The translations under genes were made by a program, and so were the position numbers. The notes under the pieces are model-generated. The model saw only the letters and a list, made by a program, of their open reading frames with translations, did no database searches and had not been told where the DNA came from. Below are positions 41,948 through 51,488 of a stretch of DNA of 64,000 nucleotides, in pieces. The stretch comes from Pontiella sulfatireligans (lineage in GTDB: Bacteria; Verrucomicrobiota; Kiritimatiellia; Kiritimatiellales; Pontiellaceae), in contig NZ_CAAHFH010000001.1 in NCBI RefSeq assembly GCF_900890705.1, positions 2,232,001-2,296,000 on the forward strand, given 5' to 3'. Each line of letters starts with the position of its first letter. Within the stretch, counting starts at the first letter, position 1.

Positions 41948-43249
41948 TCAGGGACAATCATTACTCCATAATTCTTTAATCACAACCTCCAGGTCCGTAC
42001 CGGCCGAGCAATGTTCTTTCAGGTTCGCCTGAAAGCGTCTGAAGATTTCATTCTTCTTGAGCTTATACATCCGGTTCCCCGGCATTTCCAAATATCCGAC
42101 GCTGTCATGTTCCTTCAGCCAGTTGAAGGCGTAGCGCAGCCATTGATTGCGCTGAGCCTCATCCAGTGACGCGAACCAGCTCATTTCGTCATATCCCCAA
42201 ACCCAAAAACTGTCGAGGTCAGCAACCCCGGGATTCCGCGCACCTCCGAAGATATCAAATTCGACCAGATAGGGGATGCGTTTGCAGGACCATCCACTGG
42301 GAGTGATTCCGCCCGGAGTTTTCCCGTAAATCGAGCTAATATGGCCCACTTCCAGCAGCCCACCGCCTTCGTTGCTAAGATCCTCTTTTACCCGCAAGGG
42401 GAATGAGGAAAAGTCAAAAAGGAAATGACCATCTGCCGTCTTCAGACCAAAGGTTGCCTGATCCATATGTGCGTCACACAGGACTGTGCCTCGCCGAGCG
42501 TGCTTGAGGGCATAAGCCCGCACTTTGCCCAACACCGTCTGCCAGGCGGCAAAATCATTCTTCTTGTCAACCATGGCGATTTTCGACGCTTGCCCCCAGT
42601 GAATGGCCTCGATCCCGATATCGATGTACTGCTTGGCCATAAAGAAGAAGAAGAGCTGGGTTTCCGTTTGGGCAATATCCGGAACCGTAAAGTTTGGGGG
42701 CCAATTGACGTCCTCGGCCCAAAACTTGCCATCAGGATTGATCATCGCCTCATAGCTGAAGTTCCGTTGTTCCGGCTTCATTCCGAACTCTTCAAATACC
42801 CAGTCCGGGATCGGGACTACATTTACTTTTTTACTAATACATTCAAAGATCCCAGCCTGAAAAATAACGGTTGGATCCTCACGATGGACCGCTTCAATTT
42901 TTTTCTCTGCCGCAACCAGCCAGCCGGGCTTATTAAACAACTGCGGGTTATTCCACTGCTTGACGGCGCGGCCGACAAACTTGGCCCCGATATTCAGAAT
43001 CATGCGGGCGTCATCATCCGCATCAGGATAGAGGAATGTATCTTTATAATAGCCGTCTGAATGCAGGCATTCTTCAATGGTAATCGCACGGGACAGGTAA
43101 TTTTCCAACACCTCCTGTGAGATGACCCCATCACTAAACGCGTAGTTGCGCTGGTCGCCCGATTGAGAGGCGGCCTCGGTCGCCTGCAAGGACCCCGCTC
43201 CCGCAGCTATTGCCATACAAAGACGTGTCGACCTGTTCCAGCGCATCAT
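41948..43249 (-). CDS. Unrecognised secreted protein, family copy 1
   Basis: 433 residues from ATG 43249 (MMRWNRSTRLC, GAGG 6 nt upstream), giving a signal peptide ending near ATEAA. An in-frame start at 43432 behind a better GGAGG would add 61 residues before the signal peptide. Conserved blocks in all three copies are AITIEECLHSDG, IPDWVFEEFGM, IDIGIEAIHWGQ, VLCDAHM, LLEVGHISSIYG and GYLEMPGNR. The His/Glu/Asp-rich blocks and the pattern of strands suggest a glycoside-hydrolase-like barrel, but I cannot name a family. The 3' flank is also duplicated behind copy 2. Confidence 0.7.
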   Translation of the reverse strand: MMRWNRSTRLCMAIAAGAGSLQATEAASQSGDQRNYAFSDGVISQEVLENYLSRAITIEECLHSDGYYKDTFLYPDADDDARMILNIGAKFVGRAVKQWNNPQLFNKPGWLVAAEKKIEAVHREDPTVIFQAGIFECISKKVNVVPIPDWVFEEFGMKPEQRNFSYEAMINPDGKFWAEDVNWPPNFTVPDIAQTETQLFFFFMAKQYIDIGIEAIHWGQASKIAMVDKKNDFAAWQTVLGKVRAYALKHARRGTVLCDAHMDQATFGLKTADGHFLFDFSSFPLRVKEDLSNEGGGLLEVGHISSIYGKTPGGITPSGWSCKRIPYLVEFDIFGGARNPGVADLDSFWVWGYDEMSWFASLDEAQRNQWLRYAFNWLKEHDSVGYLEMPGNRMYKLKKNEIFRRFQANLKEHCSAGTDLEVVIKELWSNDCP

Positions 43250-43541
43250 TTGTTTCCTCATCGAATGAAGCACGGCGGTCATACCGTTCACAGCGCGCCC
43301 GCCGGTCGGGGCGCAGCCGACCACAAACGAATCACCGTAATTGCGGCCCTCCGCATTTAAAGTAAATTTCTTCGCTACATCCTGCTTGAACAGTATGACA
43401 GAATCCTTAACAAGCTCTACTCTCGTATTCATAACACCTCCATATAAATGCAAATATGTAAAAATCGATTCTTATTCCATAAACACGGCGTTCATACCGT
43501 TCACCCTAAAACTCTACTTAGAACCGAGAAACTACAATTTC

Positions 43542-43706
43542 GCCTGTCGCGACCACAGCTTGATTGCGTTGAATCAAGATGTGAATTTGTTGAAGGGAAC
43601 CGGCCTGACGCTCGAAGAGATCGCCCGCGCCGCCGGCTAAACCCACCTCTGCCATTTCATGCATCAGTTCAAAGATGCAGAAAAGAGGCCCCAACCGCAT
43701 TCAGCA
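43542..43706 (+). pseudogene. AraC-type HTH remnant, copy 1
   Basis: Plus-strand frame LIALNQDVNLLKGTGLTLEEIARAAG, stop, THLCHFMHQFKDAEKR. This matches the second HTH of AraC regulators (usually EIA...GF...HF...FK), with the conserved Phe codon replaced by TAA. The N-terminal domain is missing. The same stretch recurs at 48435 and 57190. Confidence 0.65.
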
Positions 43707-43785
43707 ACAAAGGAACCTAGCGCAGCTCCGCCACAAACGGTGCGGGTCAATTCTCGCGCTACCGCCAGGATCCGGGCCGCTTTAA

Positions 43786-45090
43786 TCAGGGACAATCATT
43801 ACTCCATAATTCTTTAATCACAACCTCCAGGTCCGTACCGGCCGAGCAATGTTCTTTCAGGTTCGCCTGAAAGCGTCTGAAGATTTCATTCTTCTTGAGC
43901 TGATAGATCCGGTTCCCCGGCATTTCCAAATATCCGACGCTGTCATGTTCCTTCAGCCAGTTGAAGGCGTAGCGCAGCCATTGATTGCGCTGAGCCTCAT
44001 CCAATGACGCAAACCAGCTCATTTCGTCATATCCCCAGACCCAATGACTGTCGAGGTCAGCAACCCCGGGATTCCGCGCACCTCCGAAGATATCAAATTC
44101 GACCAGATAGGGGATGCGTTTGCAGGACCATCCACTGGGAGTGATTCCGCCCGGAGTTCTCCCGTAAATCGAGCTAATATGGCCCACTTCCAGCAGCCCA
44201 CCGCCTTCATTGGCAAGGTCCTCTTTCACCCGCAAGGGGAATGAGGAAAAGTCAAAAAGGAAATGACCATCTGCCGTCTTCAGACCAAAGGTGTTCGATT
44301 CCATGTGTGCGTCACATAGGACAGTGCCTCGCCGAGCGTGCTTGAGGGCATAAGCCCGCACTTTGCCCAACACCGTCTGCCAGGCGGCAAAATCATTCTT
44401 CTTGTCAACCATGGCGATTTTCGACGCTTGCCCCCAGTGAATGGCCTCGATCCCGATATCGATGTACTGCTTGGCCATAAAGAAGAAGAAGAGCTGGGTT
44501 TCCGTTTGGGCAATATCCGGAACCGTAAAGTTTGGGGGCCAATTGACGTCCCCGGCCCATAACTTGCCATCGGGATTGATCATCGCGTCATAGCTGAAGT
44601 TCCGTTGTTCCGGCTTCATTCCGAACTCTTCAAACACCCAGTCCGGGATCGGGACTACATTTACTTTTTCAGAAATACATTCAAAGATCCCAGCCTGAAA
44701 AATAACGGTTGGATCCTCACGATGGACCGCTTCAATTTTGTTCTCTGCCGCAACCAGCCAGCCGGGCTTATTAAACAACTGCGGACTATTCCACTGCTTG
44801 ACGGCGCGGCCGACAAACTTGGCCCCGACATTCAGAATCATGCGGACGTCATCATCCGCATCATGATAGACTGCAGGATTATTGTAATAGCCGTCTGAAT
44901 GCAGGCATTCTTCAATGGTAATCGCACGGGAGAGGTAATTTTCCAGCACCTCCTGTGAGATCTCCCCATCAAGAAACGCGTAATTGCGATGATCGGCCGG
45001 GGGAGAGGCAGCCTCGGTTGCCTGCGTCAAGGCCCCCGCTCCCACCACCATCGCCATACAAAGACGTGTCGACCTGTTCCAGCGCATCAT
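43786..45090 (-). CDS. Unrecognised secreted protein, family copy 2
   Basis: 434 residues from ATG 45090, signal peptide (MAMVVGAGALTQATEAA). Most of the sequence equals copy 1, with runs of complete identity. As in copy 1, an upstream in-frame ATG (45228) behind GGAGG would add a leader whose GRNYGDSF.VGCAPTG segment is shared. It lies 40 nt (longer ORF) downstream of copy 3, so an operon of copies 3-2 is likely. Confidence 0.7.
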   Translation of the reverse strand: MMRWNRSTRLCMAMVVGAGALTQATEAASPPADHRNYAFLDGEISQEVLENYLSRAITIEECLHSDGYYNNPAVYHDADDDVRMILNVGAKFVGRAVKQWNSPQLFNKPGWLVAAENKIEAVHREDPTVIFQAGIFECISEKVNVVPIPDWVFEEFGMKPEQRNFSYDAMINPDGKLWAGDVNWPPNFTVPDIAQTETQLFFFFMAKQYIDIGIEAIHWGQASKIAMVDKKNDFAAWQTVLGKVRAYALKHARRGTVLCDAHMESNTFGLKTADGHFLFDFSSFPLRVKEDLANEGGGLLEVGHISSIYGRTPGGITPSGWSCKRIPYLVEFDIFGGARNPGVADLDSHWVWGYDEMSWFASLDEAQRNQWLRYAFNWLKEHDSVGYLEMPGNRIYQLKKNEIFRRFQANLKEHCSAGTDLEVVIKELWSNDCP

Positions 45091-45267
45091 TTGTTTCCTC
45101 ATCGAATAAACCACGGCGGTCATACCGTTCACATCGCGCCTGCCGGTCGGGGCGCAGCCGACCGCAAACGAGTCACCGTAGTTGCGGCCGTCCGCAGAAA
45201 CCTTAATAAACTCTGTACCCGTATTCATAAAACCTCCATATAAATGTAAATATATAAAAATCGGTTC

Positions 45268-48200
45268 TTATTCCACCAACAGTTTAATGAACAACTCGTC
45301 GGCCGCGGTTCCGACCGCATTGCTGTAGCTGCCCAGCTCTCCGCTCTCGTCGGTAATCGCAACGGGGCCGGTATTGGTTCCCCAACTGCCCTCGACCAAA
45401 TTGGTGGTTGTCAGCACATAATACTGCAGGGCGCTGTCGCCAACTATCGAGAACAGGTAGTCCCCGGAATCAAACGAAGGCTGCGTTCCGATATCCCCCG
45501 AATTGGTCGGATTTCCGCCAAAGACATATTCGCCCCAGTCGGTGAGTTCATCGTTGTCCGCATTGGCGGACGGATCACCGGAAAGGTCATACTGATCGAC
45601 AAACGCATCAAACCCGCTCGGGTCGGCCACGACCGCGGAGTAAACCAGCAGCTCGGACCGGCTCAGCGCCCCGGCGCTCAAACGGACCTCATCCATGTAG
45701 CGGACAGCCTTGTTGTTTGCAGAACCATTCAGCAAGAAAGAATTCGTTGTATTCTGAATAGAGTTTACCCCGGCAATGGTTTTCTCAGCGCTCAACAGAT
45801 CCCCACCATCGGTCAGGTTCTGGTAATAGAGCGTTACCGCTGTATTGCTCACACCCGGTGTCACGACGGCTCCAATGTAATAATCAACCGATCCCGCAAA
45901 AGAGTTCGTTCCATCGAGCTTGGCCTGCGCAGTTGCCCAGTTGCTGATGGCTGTATCCCATATCCCAAAGATAAGGTCACCCGTTCCTTCATGAAGAGTT
46001 ACGCGCCACTCTTCAGCCTTTGAGGCAACGATTTGAAAACCATTCCCCGCCGTTGGCGTTACGAACGCTTCGAACGAAAAGGCGTTGGCTCCGAAATCAA
46101 ACAGGTTCGTATCGCCAACGGCCCAGTGATTCCCCCTGGCATTAAAAAAAGAAACCCCGGCGTTCGTCACGCCACTCTGTGGGATGGTCGGCAGATACAC
46201 GCCGTCGCCGGTGGAAGGACGAGCCACACCCTTTGGATAGTCGGCACCGCCAGTAGGCGCACCCGCAATCAGTTGCGTCAGATCCAACCTGTTTCCGCTG
46301 GAATCATGCGTGGCGACACCTGGCTCAAAACGCCAATAGCCGAGTTCGGGCACGGTTGCAAGCAACTCGGACCGGCTCAGCGCCCCGTAGCTCAAACGAA
46401 CCTCATCCATATAGTCCACCGCCTGGAAGTTTTGCGAACCATTCAGCAAGAAATCATTCGTTGTATTATTGATAGAATTTAATCCGGCAATCGTTGTATC
46501 CACGCTCAACAAATCTCCCCCATCGGTCAGGTTCCGATAATAGAGTGTCAGTGCGGTATCGGTATCGCCCGGATCCACAACCGCGGCAATATAAAAATCT
46601 TTCCCCGTCGCAAAGGTCGTATTTCCATCAAATGTATTCTTCGCATCCACCCAGTCATTGGTTGCGCTATCCCATAGCGACACAGTCAGAATTCCATTGG
46701 CGCTATTAATGGTAACCTTCCACTCTTCGTCCTTTATTGCAACCTGCTGAAGGCCCTGATCCGATGGCGTCACGAACGTTTCGAATGTGAAACCGCCGCC
46801 TCCGAAATCAAAGAGGTTCGTATCGGCAACGGCCCAATGGTTCCCTTTGGCGTTAAAATATGAAACCCCGGTGTTCGCCGCCACGGTCTGAGGAATGGTC
46901 GATAAAAAAGAGCCTGCGCCGGATTCATTACGGGCGACTCCCTCTGGATAGCCGGCACCGCCACCAGAGGCACCCGCAATCCGTTGCGTCAGATCCAACC
47001 CGTTCCCGCTGGAATCATTTGTAACGGCACCCGTCTCAAAACGCCAGAATCCCACCGTACCCGCACTCCATAATTCTTTAATTACAACCTCCAGATCCGT
47101 CCCGGTCGAGCAGTATTGTTTCAGGTTCGCCCGGAAGCGTGACCAACTACCCTCAACCGTGAGTTTGTGGCGCCGGTTCCCCGGCATTTCCAGATATCCC
47201 ATGTTGTCATGCTTCTTCAACCAGCTGAAGGCATAGCGCAGAAATTCGTTGCGGCGGGCCTCATCCAGTGACCCAAACCAGCTTATTTCGTCATATCCCC
47301 AAACCCAATGGCTGTTGAGATCAGCAACCCCGGGATTGAGCACACCTCCGAAGTTATCAAACTCGACCAGATAGGGAATGCGTTTGCAGAACCATCCGCT
47401 GGGAGTGATTCCGCCCGGAGTTTTCCCGTAAATCGAGCTAATATGCCCCACTTCCAGCAGCCCGCCGCCCTCGTTGGCAAGATCCTCTTTCACCCGCAAG
47501 GGGAATGAGGAAAAGTCACACAGGAAATGACCATCTGCCGTCTTCAGACCATAGTTGGTCATGTGTGCGTCACACAGGACCGTGCCTCGCCGGGCGTGGT
47601 CGCGGGCATACGCCCGAACTTTGCCCAGCACCGTCTGCCAGGCGGTATAATCATTATTGTGGTCCCCCATGGCCATGAGCGACATTTGCCCCCAGTGAAT
47701 GGCCTCGATCCCGATATCGATGTACTGCCTGGCCATAAAGTAAAAGAACAGCTGCGTTTCCAAGCGAGTAATATCCGGAACACTAAAGCCCTTGTCCCAT
47801 CCCGGGGTCCCGGCCACATAGTTCCCATTGAGATTGAGCATCGCTTCATAGTTGAAGTTCCGTTGTTCCACGCTCATTCCGAATTCTTCAAACACCCAGT
47901 CCGGGATCGGGACTTCATTTACTTTGTCAGTGACACTCTCAAAGATTGCGGCCTGAAAAATAACGGTGGGATCCTCCTGATGGACCGCTTCCATTTTCGT
48001 CTTAGCGGCGGCGAGCCAGCCGGGCTCATTAAACAGAGCCGGTTTGTCCCACTGAAAAATGGCCCGGCCGACAAATTTGGCCCCGGTATTCAGAATCATG
48101 CGGAGATCATCATCCGAATCCTCATAGGGCATCCCACTATTGTACAAGCCGTTTGAATGCAGACATTCCGCAATGGTAATCGCACGGGAGAGGTAATTTT

Positions 48201-48348
48201 CCAGCACCTCCTGTGAGATCTCCCCATCAAGAAACGCGTAATTGCGATGATCGGCCGGGGGAGAGGCAGCCTCGGTTGCCTGCGTCAAGGCCCCCGCTCC
48301 CACCACCATCGCCACACAAAGAAGTGTCGAACTATTCCAGCGCATCAT
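45268..48348 (-). CDS. Unrecognised secreted protein, copy 3, with two LamG domains
   Basis: 1,026 residues from ATG 48348. After a signal peptide, residues ~25-430 correspond to copies 1 and 2. Two LamG-like repeats follow (GFWRFETGAVTNDSSGN... and GYWRFEPGVATHDSSGN..., each ending YMDEVRLS.GALSRSELL). Then comes a dockerin/thrombospondin-3-like calcium loop (DLSGDPSANADNDELTDWGEYVFGGNP) and a C-terminal beta-domain. The LamG modules suggest carbohydrate binding or surface attachment. It probably represents the ancestral full-length form. Confidence 0.75.
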   Translation of the reverse strand: MMRWNSSTLLCVAMVVGAGALTQATEAASPPADHRNYAFLDGEISQEVLENYLSRAITIAECLHSNGLYNSGMPYEDSDDDLRMILNTGAKFVGRAIFQWDKPALFNEPGWLAAAKTKMEAVHQEDPTVIFQAAIFESVTDKVNEVPIPDWVFEEFGMSVEQRNFNYEAMLNLNGNYVAGTPGWDKGFSVPDITRLETQLFFYFMARQYIDIGIEAIHWGQMSLMAMGDHNNDYTAWQTVLGKVRAYARDHARRGTVLCDAHMTNYGLKTADGHFLCDFSSFPLRVKEDLANEGGGLLEVGHISSIYGKTPGGITPSGWFCKRIPYLVEFDNFGGVLNPGVADLNSHWVWGYDEISWFGSLDEARRNEFLRYAFSWLKKHDNMGYLEMPGNRRHKLTVEGSWSRFRANLKQYCSTGTDLEVVIKELWSAGTVGFWRFETGAVTNDSSGNGLDLTQRIAGASGGGAGYPEGVARNESGAGSFLSTIPQTVAANTGVSYFNAKGNHWAVADTNLFDFGGGGFTFETFVTPSDQGLQQVAIKDEEWKVTINSANGILTVSLWDSATNDWVDAKNTFDGNTTFATGKDFYIAAVVDPGDTDTALTLYYRNLTDGGDLLSVDTTIAGLNSINNTTNDFLLNGSQNFQAVDYMDEVRLSYGALSRSELLATVPELGYWRFEPGVATHDSSGNRLDLTQLIAGAPTGGADYPKGVARPSTGDGVYLPTIPQSGVTNAGVSFFNARGNHWAVGDTNLFDFGANAFSFEAFVTPTAGNGFQIVASKAEEWRVTLHEGTGDLIFGIWDTAISNWATAQAKLDGTNSFAGSVDYYIGAVVTPGVSNTAVTLYYQNLTDGGDLLSAEKTIAGVNSIQNTTNSFLLNGSANNKAVRYMDEVRLSAGALSRSELLVYSAVVADPSGFDAFVDQYDLSGDPSANADNDELTDWGEYVFGGNPTNSGDIGTQPSFDSGDYLFSIVGDSALQYYVLTTTNLVEGSWGTNTGPVAITDESGELGSYSNAVGTAADELFIKLLVE

Positions 48349-48382
48349 TTGTTTCCTCATCGAATTAAACACGGCGTTCATA

Positions 48383-48510
48383 CCGTTCACCCTAAAACTC
48401 TATTTAGAACCTAGAAACTACAATTCCACCTGTCGCGACCCCAGCTTGATTGCGTTGAATCAATATGTAAATTTGTTGAAGGGAATCAGCCTGACGCTCG
48501 AAGAGAGCGT
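48383..48510 (+). pseudogene. AraC-type HTH remnant, copy 2
   Basis: About 120 nt nearly identical to 43500-43618, including TTGAATCAATATGTAAATTTG and CTGACGCTCGAAGAGA. It is shorter than copy 1 and ends at ~48510. Its position upstream of copy 3 mirrors copy 1 lying upstream of family copy 1. Confidence 0.6.
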
Positions 48511-48580
48511 GATTACCCCGACACTTTCCTTGAATCCGACCCTTCGGATCGGGGCAGAGAACTCAAAGTAGCCCCCCAGG

Positions 48581-48619
48581 TTTTCCAAGCATTGGAAAAA
48601 AAGGTTCCAGACATTGGAA
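48581..48619. repeat. Paired short palindromes, second locus
   Basis: TTTTCCAAGCATTGGAAAA (48581-48599) followed by TTCCAGACATTGGAA (48605-48619). Same architecture as 4073-4108, again in a gene-free stretch. Confidence 0.6.
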
Positions 48620-48746
48620 ACAACAGGATCGCCGAGTTGCACTCGGCACGATGCGGCAACTGATGATGACAAAATCATTTGACGACAAAATGATGGTAAA
48701 CGCCTCTTCTTTCACCCCGTAGTCAGCTCCGGCAAAGCCTGATAAT

Positions 48747-49085
48747 TTGTCAGGCATGGATACGAATGAAAACAATGTGTCGGGGCGGGCTTCCTATACG
48801 GAGGAAGAACGCCGGGAACTGATCGAGGAGTTTAATTCAGCGGGGCTGACCCAGGCGGCGTTTTGCCGGGAATGGAGCATCAACCCGAAAACGCTGGCCC
48901 GTTGGCTGCGAATTGAACGTCAGGAATCTGAGGTTGCTTTTTGCGAGGTGGAAGTTCAGCCCGGACCTCCTGAGATAGATGAACTGAAGATCTTTCTGCC
49001 GAACGGGATTGAGGTTCAGCTTCCAATTCCGTCACTGAATGAACTCGGTATGGTTCTGCGGGAGGCTGCCGGATGTTTGGATTAA
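48747..49085 (+). CDS. tnpA: IS66 Orf1 (TnpA)
   Basis: 112 residues, HTH protein (SYTEEERRELIEEFNSAGLTQAAFCREW). Overlaps tnpB by 13 nt. Confidence 0.93.
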   Translation: MSGMDTNENNVSGRASYTEEERRELIEEFNSAGLTQAAFCREWSINPKTLARWLRIERQESEVAFCEVEVQPGPPEIDELKIFLPNGIEVQLPIPSLNELGMVLREAAGCLD

Positions 49086-49420
49086 GTAATTCAATCCGGG
49101 TATTTCTGGCGGTTGAGCCGGTGGATCTGCGTAAGAGCTTCAACGGATTGCACTGTGTAGTGCAGGATAGGTTAAATGAAGATCCGTGTTCGGGCACATT
49201 GTTTGTGTTTACGAACCGACGGAAAAACCGGATCAAGACGCTGTACTGGGATGGTACCGGCATGTGGGTTGCTATCAAGCGGCTTGAAAAGGGCTGTTTC
49301 AGTTGGCCTCAAGGCGTTGGCGCAGATGAAAAGCTTAGTCTTGCTCCGGAAGCGCTGGCCCTGCTGCTCGATGGAGTTGATCTAAAACAAGGCTCGCTCA
49401 AACCTTGGTATCAGCGCTGA
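49073..49420 (+). CDS. tnpB: IS66 Orf2 (TnpB)
   Basis: 115 residues (RVFLAVEPVDLRKSFNGLHC, LYWDGTGMWVAIKRLE), intact accessory protein of IS66. Confidence 0.94.
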   Translation: MFGLSNSIRVFLAVEPVDLRKSFNGLHCVVQDRLNEDPCSGTLFVFTNRRKNRIKTLYWDGTGMWVAIKRLEKGCFSWPQGVGADEKLSLAPEALALLLDGVDLKQGSLKPWYQR

Positions 49421-49475
49421 TTTTTTTTGCATTTTCCATCAGGTTGGTGCCGCATTTTCAACGTGTTTTGGTATA

Positions 49476-51008
49476 ATGTACGGCATGAATTTTAACCGGG
49501 AAAATTTTGATCTGATGGTAAAGGAGCGGACGTCTCTGAATGCCGAAAACACTCAGCTCAAAACCGAAGTTAAACTGCTTAATGAGAAAGTTCAGTATCT
49601 GCTGAAAAAACTGTTCGGGCGCAGTTCCGAAAAGTTAAGCCCGGATCAGATGGAACTACTGCTCGATGAACTGCAGGAAGCCCAAGAGGCTCTGGAAATA
49701 GCGGAAGAGGCCGAACAGGATGATTCAGAGCCGGTTGAGTCCCGTCGAGGAAAGCGCAAGCCGCTCAAGGAACGGGTCCCGGAAGACCTGCCGGTTGAGC
49801 AGGTGATCATCATTCCCGATGAGGTTCAGGGAAATCCTGGTCGCTATAAAAAAATCGGGGAGGAAAAAGTACGGGAGCTCGACGTTGTTCCGACCCGGTA
49901 TTTTATCCGTGAAATCATTCGAGAAAAGTTTATTGAGATTGATAACCGTGAAGTGCCGCCGCTGATCGCACCAGCTCCGGCAAGACTGATTCCAAACAGC
50001 TATGCTTCTGCCGGTCTGCTCCTACAGATCATTCTGAGCAAATATTGCGACCATCTTCCGCTCTACCGTCAGGAACAGGTTTTAAAATACCGCCACGGCA
50101 TCGAAATCAGCCGCAAAACCATGGGCAACTGGATGTATCTTATCGCCGACTGGTTAACGTTGATCTACGAAGCACTGAGAAATGAAATCCGGCAAAGTGA
50201 GTATATTCAGGCCGACGAAACTTTTATCAAATACCAAGACCCGAAAAAGGACCATTGTCCCAATGGATACCTATGGGCCTATCACAGTCCAGGCGTTGGA
50301 GTGCTCTTTGAATGGTTTCCGAGTCGTGCTGCATCATGTCTTGATTCGATGCTGACAGATTACGCCGGTCTTCTGCAAAGCGATGGATACGGTTCTTATC
50401 CGTCATGGCTGAACGACCCGGCTCATGAACAGGAAAAGGGAAATATTATTCATGCCTGCTGCTGGGCACATGCCCGGCGTAAATTTCATGAGGCCGGGGA
50501 TTCAATCAGCCGGAAAATTATCAAACTCATTGCGAAGCTCTATCGCAACGAAACCACGTTGCGCAAACAACCGGAGCTCGACCGGGCAACCTATCGGCAG
50601 GAACACTCTGCTCCAGTGCTTAATGAAATAAAAACCATTCTGGATCGTGAACAGAAAAAACAACTGCCCAAAAGCAAGCTCGGAGAAGCTATCAGCTATA
50701 CCCTCAAACGCTGGGACAGCCTGAACCTGTTTCTTGAGCACGGGAAGCTGGAAATCGACAATAACCTTGTCGAAAATGCCATCAGGCCCACGGCCATCGG
50801 CAAGAAAAACTTCCTCTTCTTCGGCAGCCCCCGATCCGGTCAGGATAGCGCCATCATATACAGTCTCATCGAAACCTGCCGAAAACTCGACATCAACCCC
50901 GCCGACTATTTGCGGGATGTGCTCGAAGCCCTTCCAACCATGGGACAGAACGAAGCTGCCAGCTGGACTCCGGCTCAATGGAACTCATCCCGCGCACAGT
51001 CAGCATAA
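49476..51008 (+). CDS. tnpC: IS66 transposase (TnpC)
   Basis: 510 residues, intact. Leucine-rich N-terminal region, zinc/HTH part, then the DDE_Tnp_IS66 core (YIQADETFIKYQDP with the first Asp, SDGYGSYPSW with the second, NNLVENAIRPTAIGKKNF with the Glu). It served here as reference for the broken copy at 18322-23226. Confidence 0.95.
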   Translation: MYGMNFNRENFDLMVKERTSLNAENTQLKTEVKLLNEKVQYLLKKLFGRSSEKLSPDQMELLLDELQEAQEALEIAEEAEQDDSEPVESRRGKRKPLKERVPEDLPVEQVIIIPDEVQGNPGRYKKIGEEKVRELDVVPTRYFIREIIREKFIEIDNREVPPLIAPAPARLIPNSYASAGLLLQIILSKYCDHLPLYRQEQVLKYRHGIEISRKTMGNWMYLIADWLTLIYEALRNEIRQSEYIQADETFIKYQDPKKDHCPNGYLWAYHSPGVGVLFEWFPSRAASCLDSMLTDYAGLLQSDGYGSYPSWLNDPAHEQEKGNIIHACCWAHARRKFHEAGDSISRKIIKLIAKLYRNETTLRKQPELDRATYRQEHSAPVLNEIKTILDREQKKQLPKSKLGEAISYTLKRWDSLNLFLEHGKLEIDNNLVENAIRPTAIGKKNFLFFGSPRSGQDSAIIYSLIETCRKLDINPADYLRDVLEALPTMGQNEAASWTPAQWNSSRAQSA

Positions 51009-51051
51009 ATGCTGTCAAGTGGGTGAACGAACAGACGCATACAAATGATGG

Positions 51052-51488
51052 GACGGTGCGGAGTTGGTTTTTCAGCCAACGGCTGATCCGCCGGAGGAGG
51101 AATCCACAGATTACGCCGATGCTCTCAGATTGATGCGACTGCAATTTTAACAGAACAATTATGGACAGACCTGAGGTACTCCGAAAGTGCTTTCGGTATT
51201 CCCCGAAAGAAGCGTAGCGGCAATAATTCGGTGCGGGGCAAGTTTTGACCGCGAAGACGCGACGACGCAAAGAGTAGAGCCTGAAAGCGCAGCGATAAAT
51301 AATTTTACGCAGTAAAATAACGAGGAACGAGTGGTTCAAAACCGGACCGATGATTTAGACGGACTGGCACGTTCGTCTTTGTTCAATGTGCAGCCCCTGA
51401 CTCCCCTACTCAATGTTCATGGGAGGAACCCGACCCATTTGGGTTCTCCTCCGCCTTTATCTTCAGTATGAATAGGATATTCGTTAGT
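51052..51488. other. Gene-free stretch after IS66
   Basis: No ORF of interest. It contains small inverted repeats (for example around 51180-51215) and a CCGCGAAGACGCGACGACGC tract that looks like a low-complexity dispersed repeat. The terminator-like hairpin at 51422-51452 is listed separately. Confidence 0.5.
51422..51452. terminator. Hairpin downstream of sulfatase
   Basis: GGAGGAACCC pairs with GGGTTCTCC (one bulged G), continuing into CTCC. It lies about 40 nt after the sulfatase stop on the minus strand. Confidence 0.65.

Larger units (their letters stand above)
48696..51043 (+). mobile_element. Intact IS66-family element, copy 2
   Basis: 2,348 bp. Ends GTAAACGCCTCTTCTTTCA and, read inwards from the right, GTATGCGTCTGTTCGTTCA. 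A perfect 8-bp target duplication AAATGATG flanks it (48688-48695 and 51044-51051). tnpA, tnpB and tnpC are all open, so it should be mobile. Confidence 0.95.
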
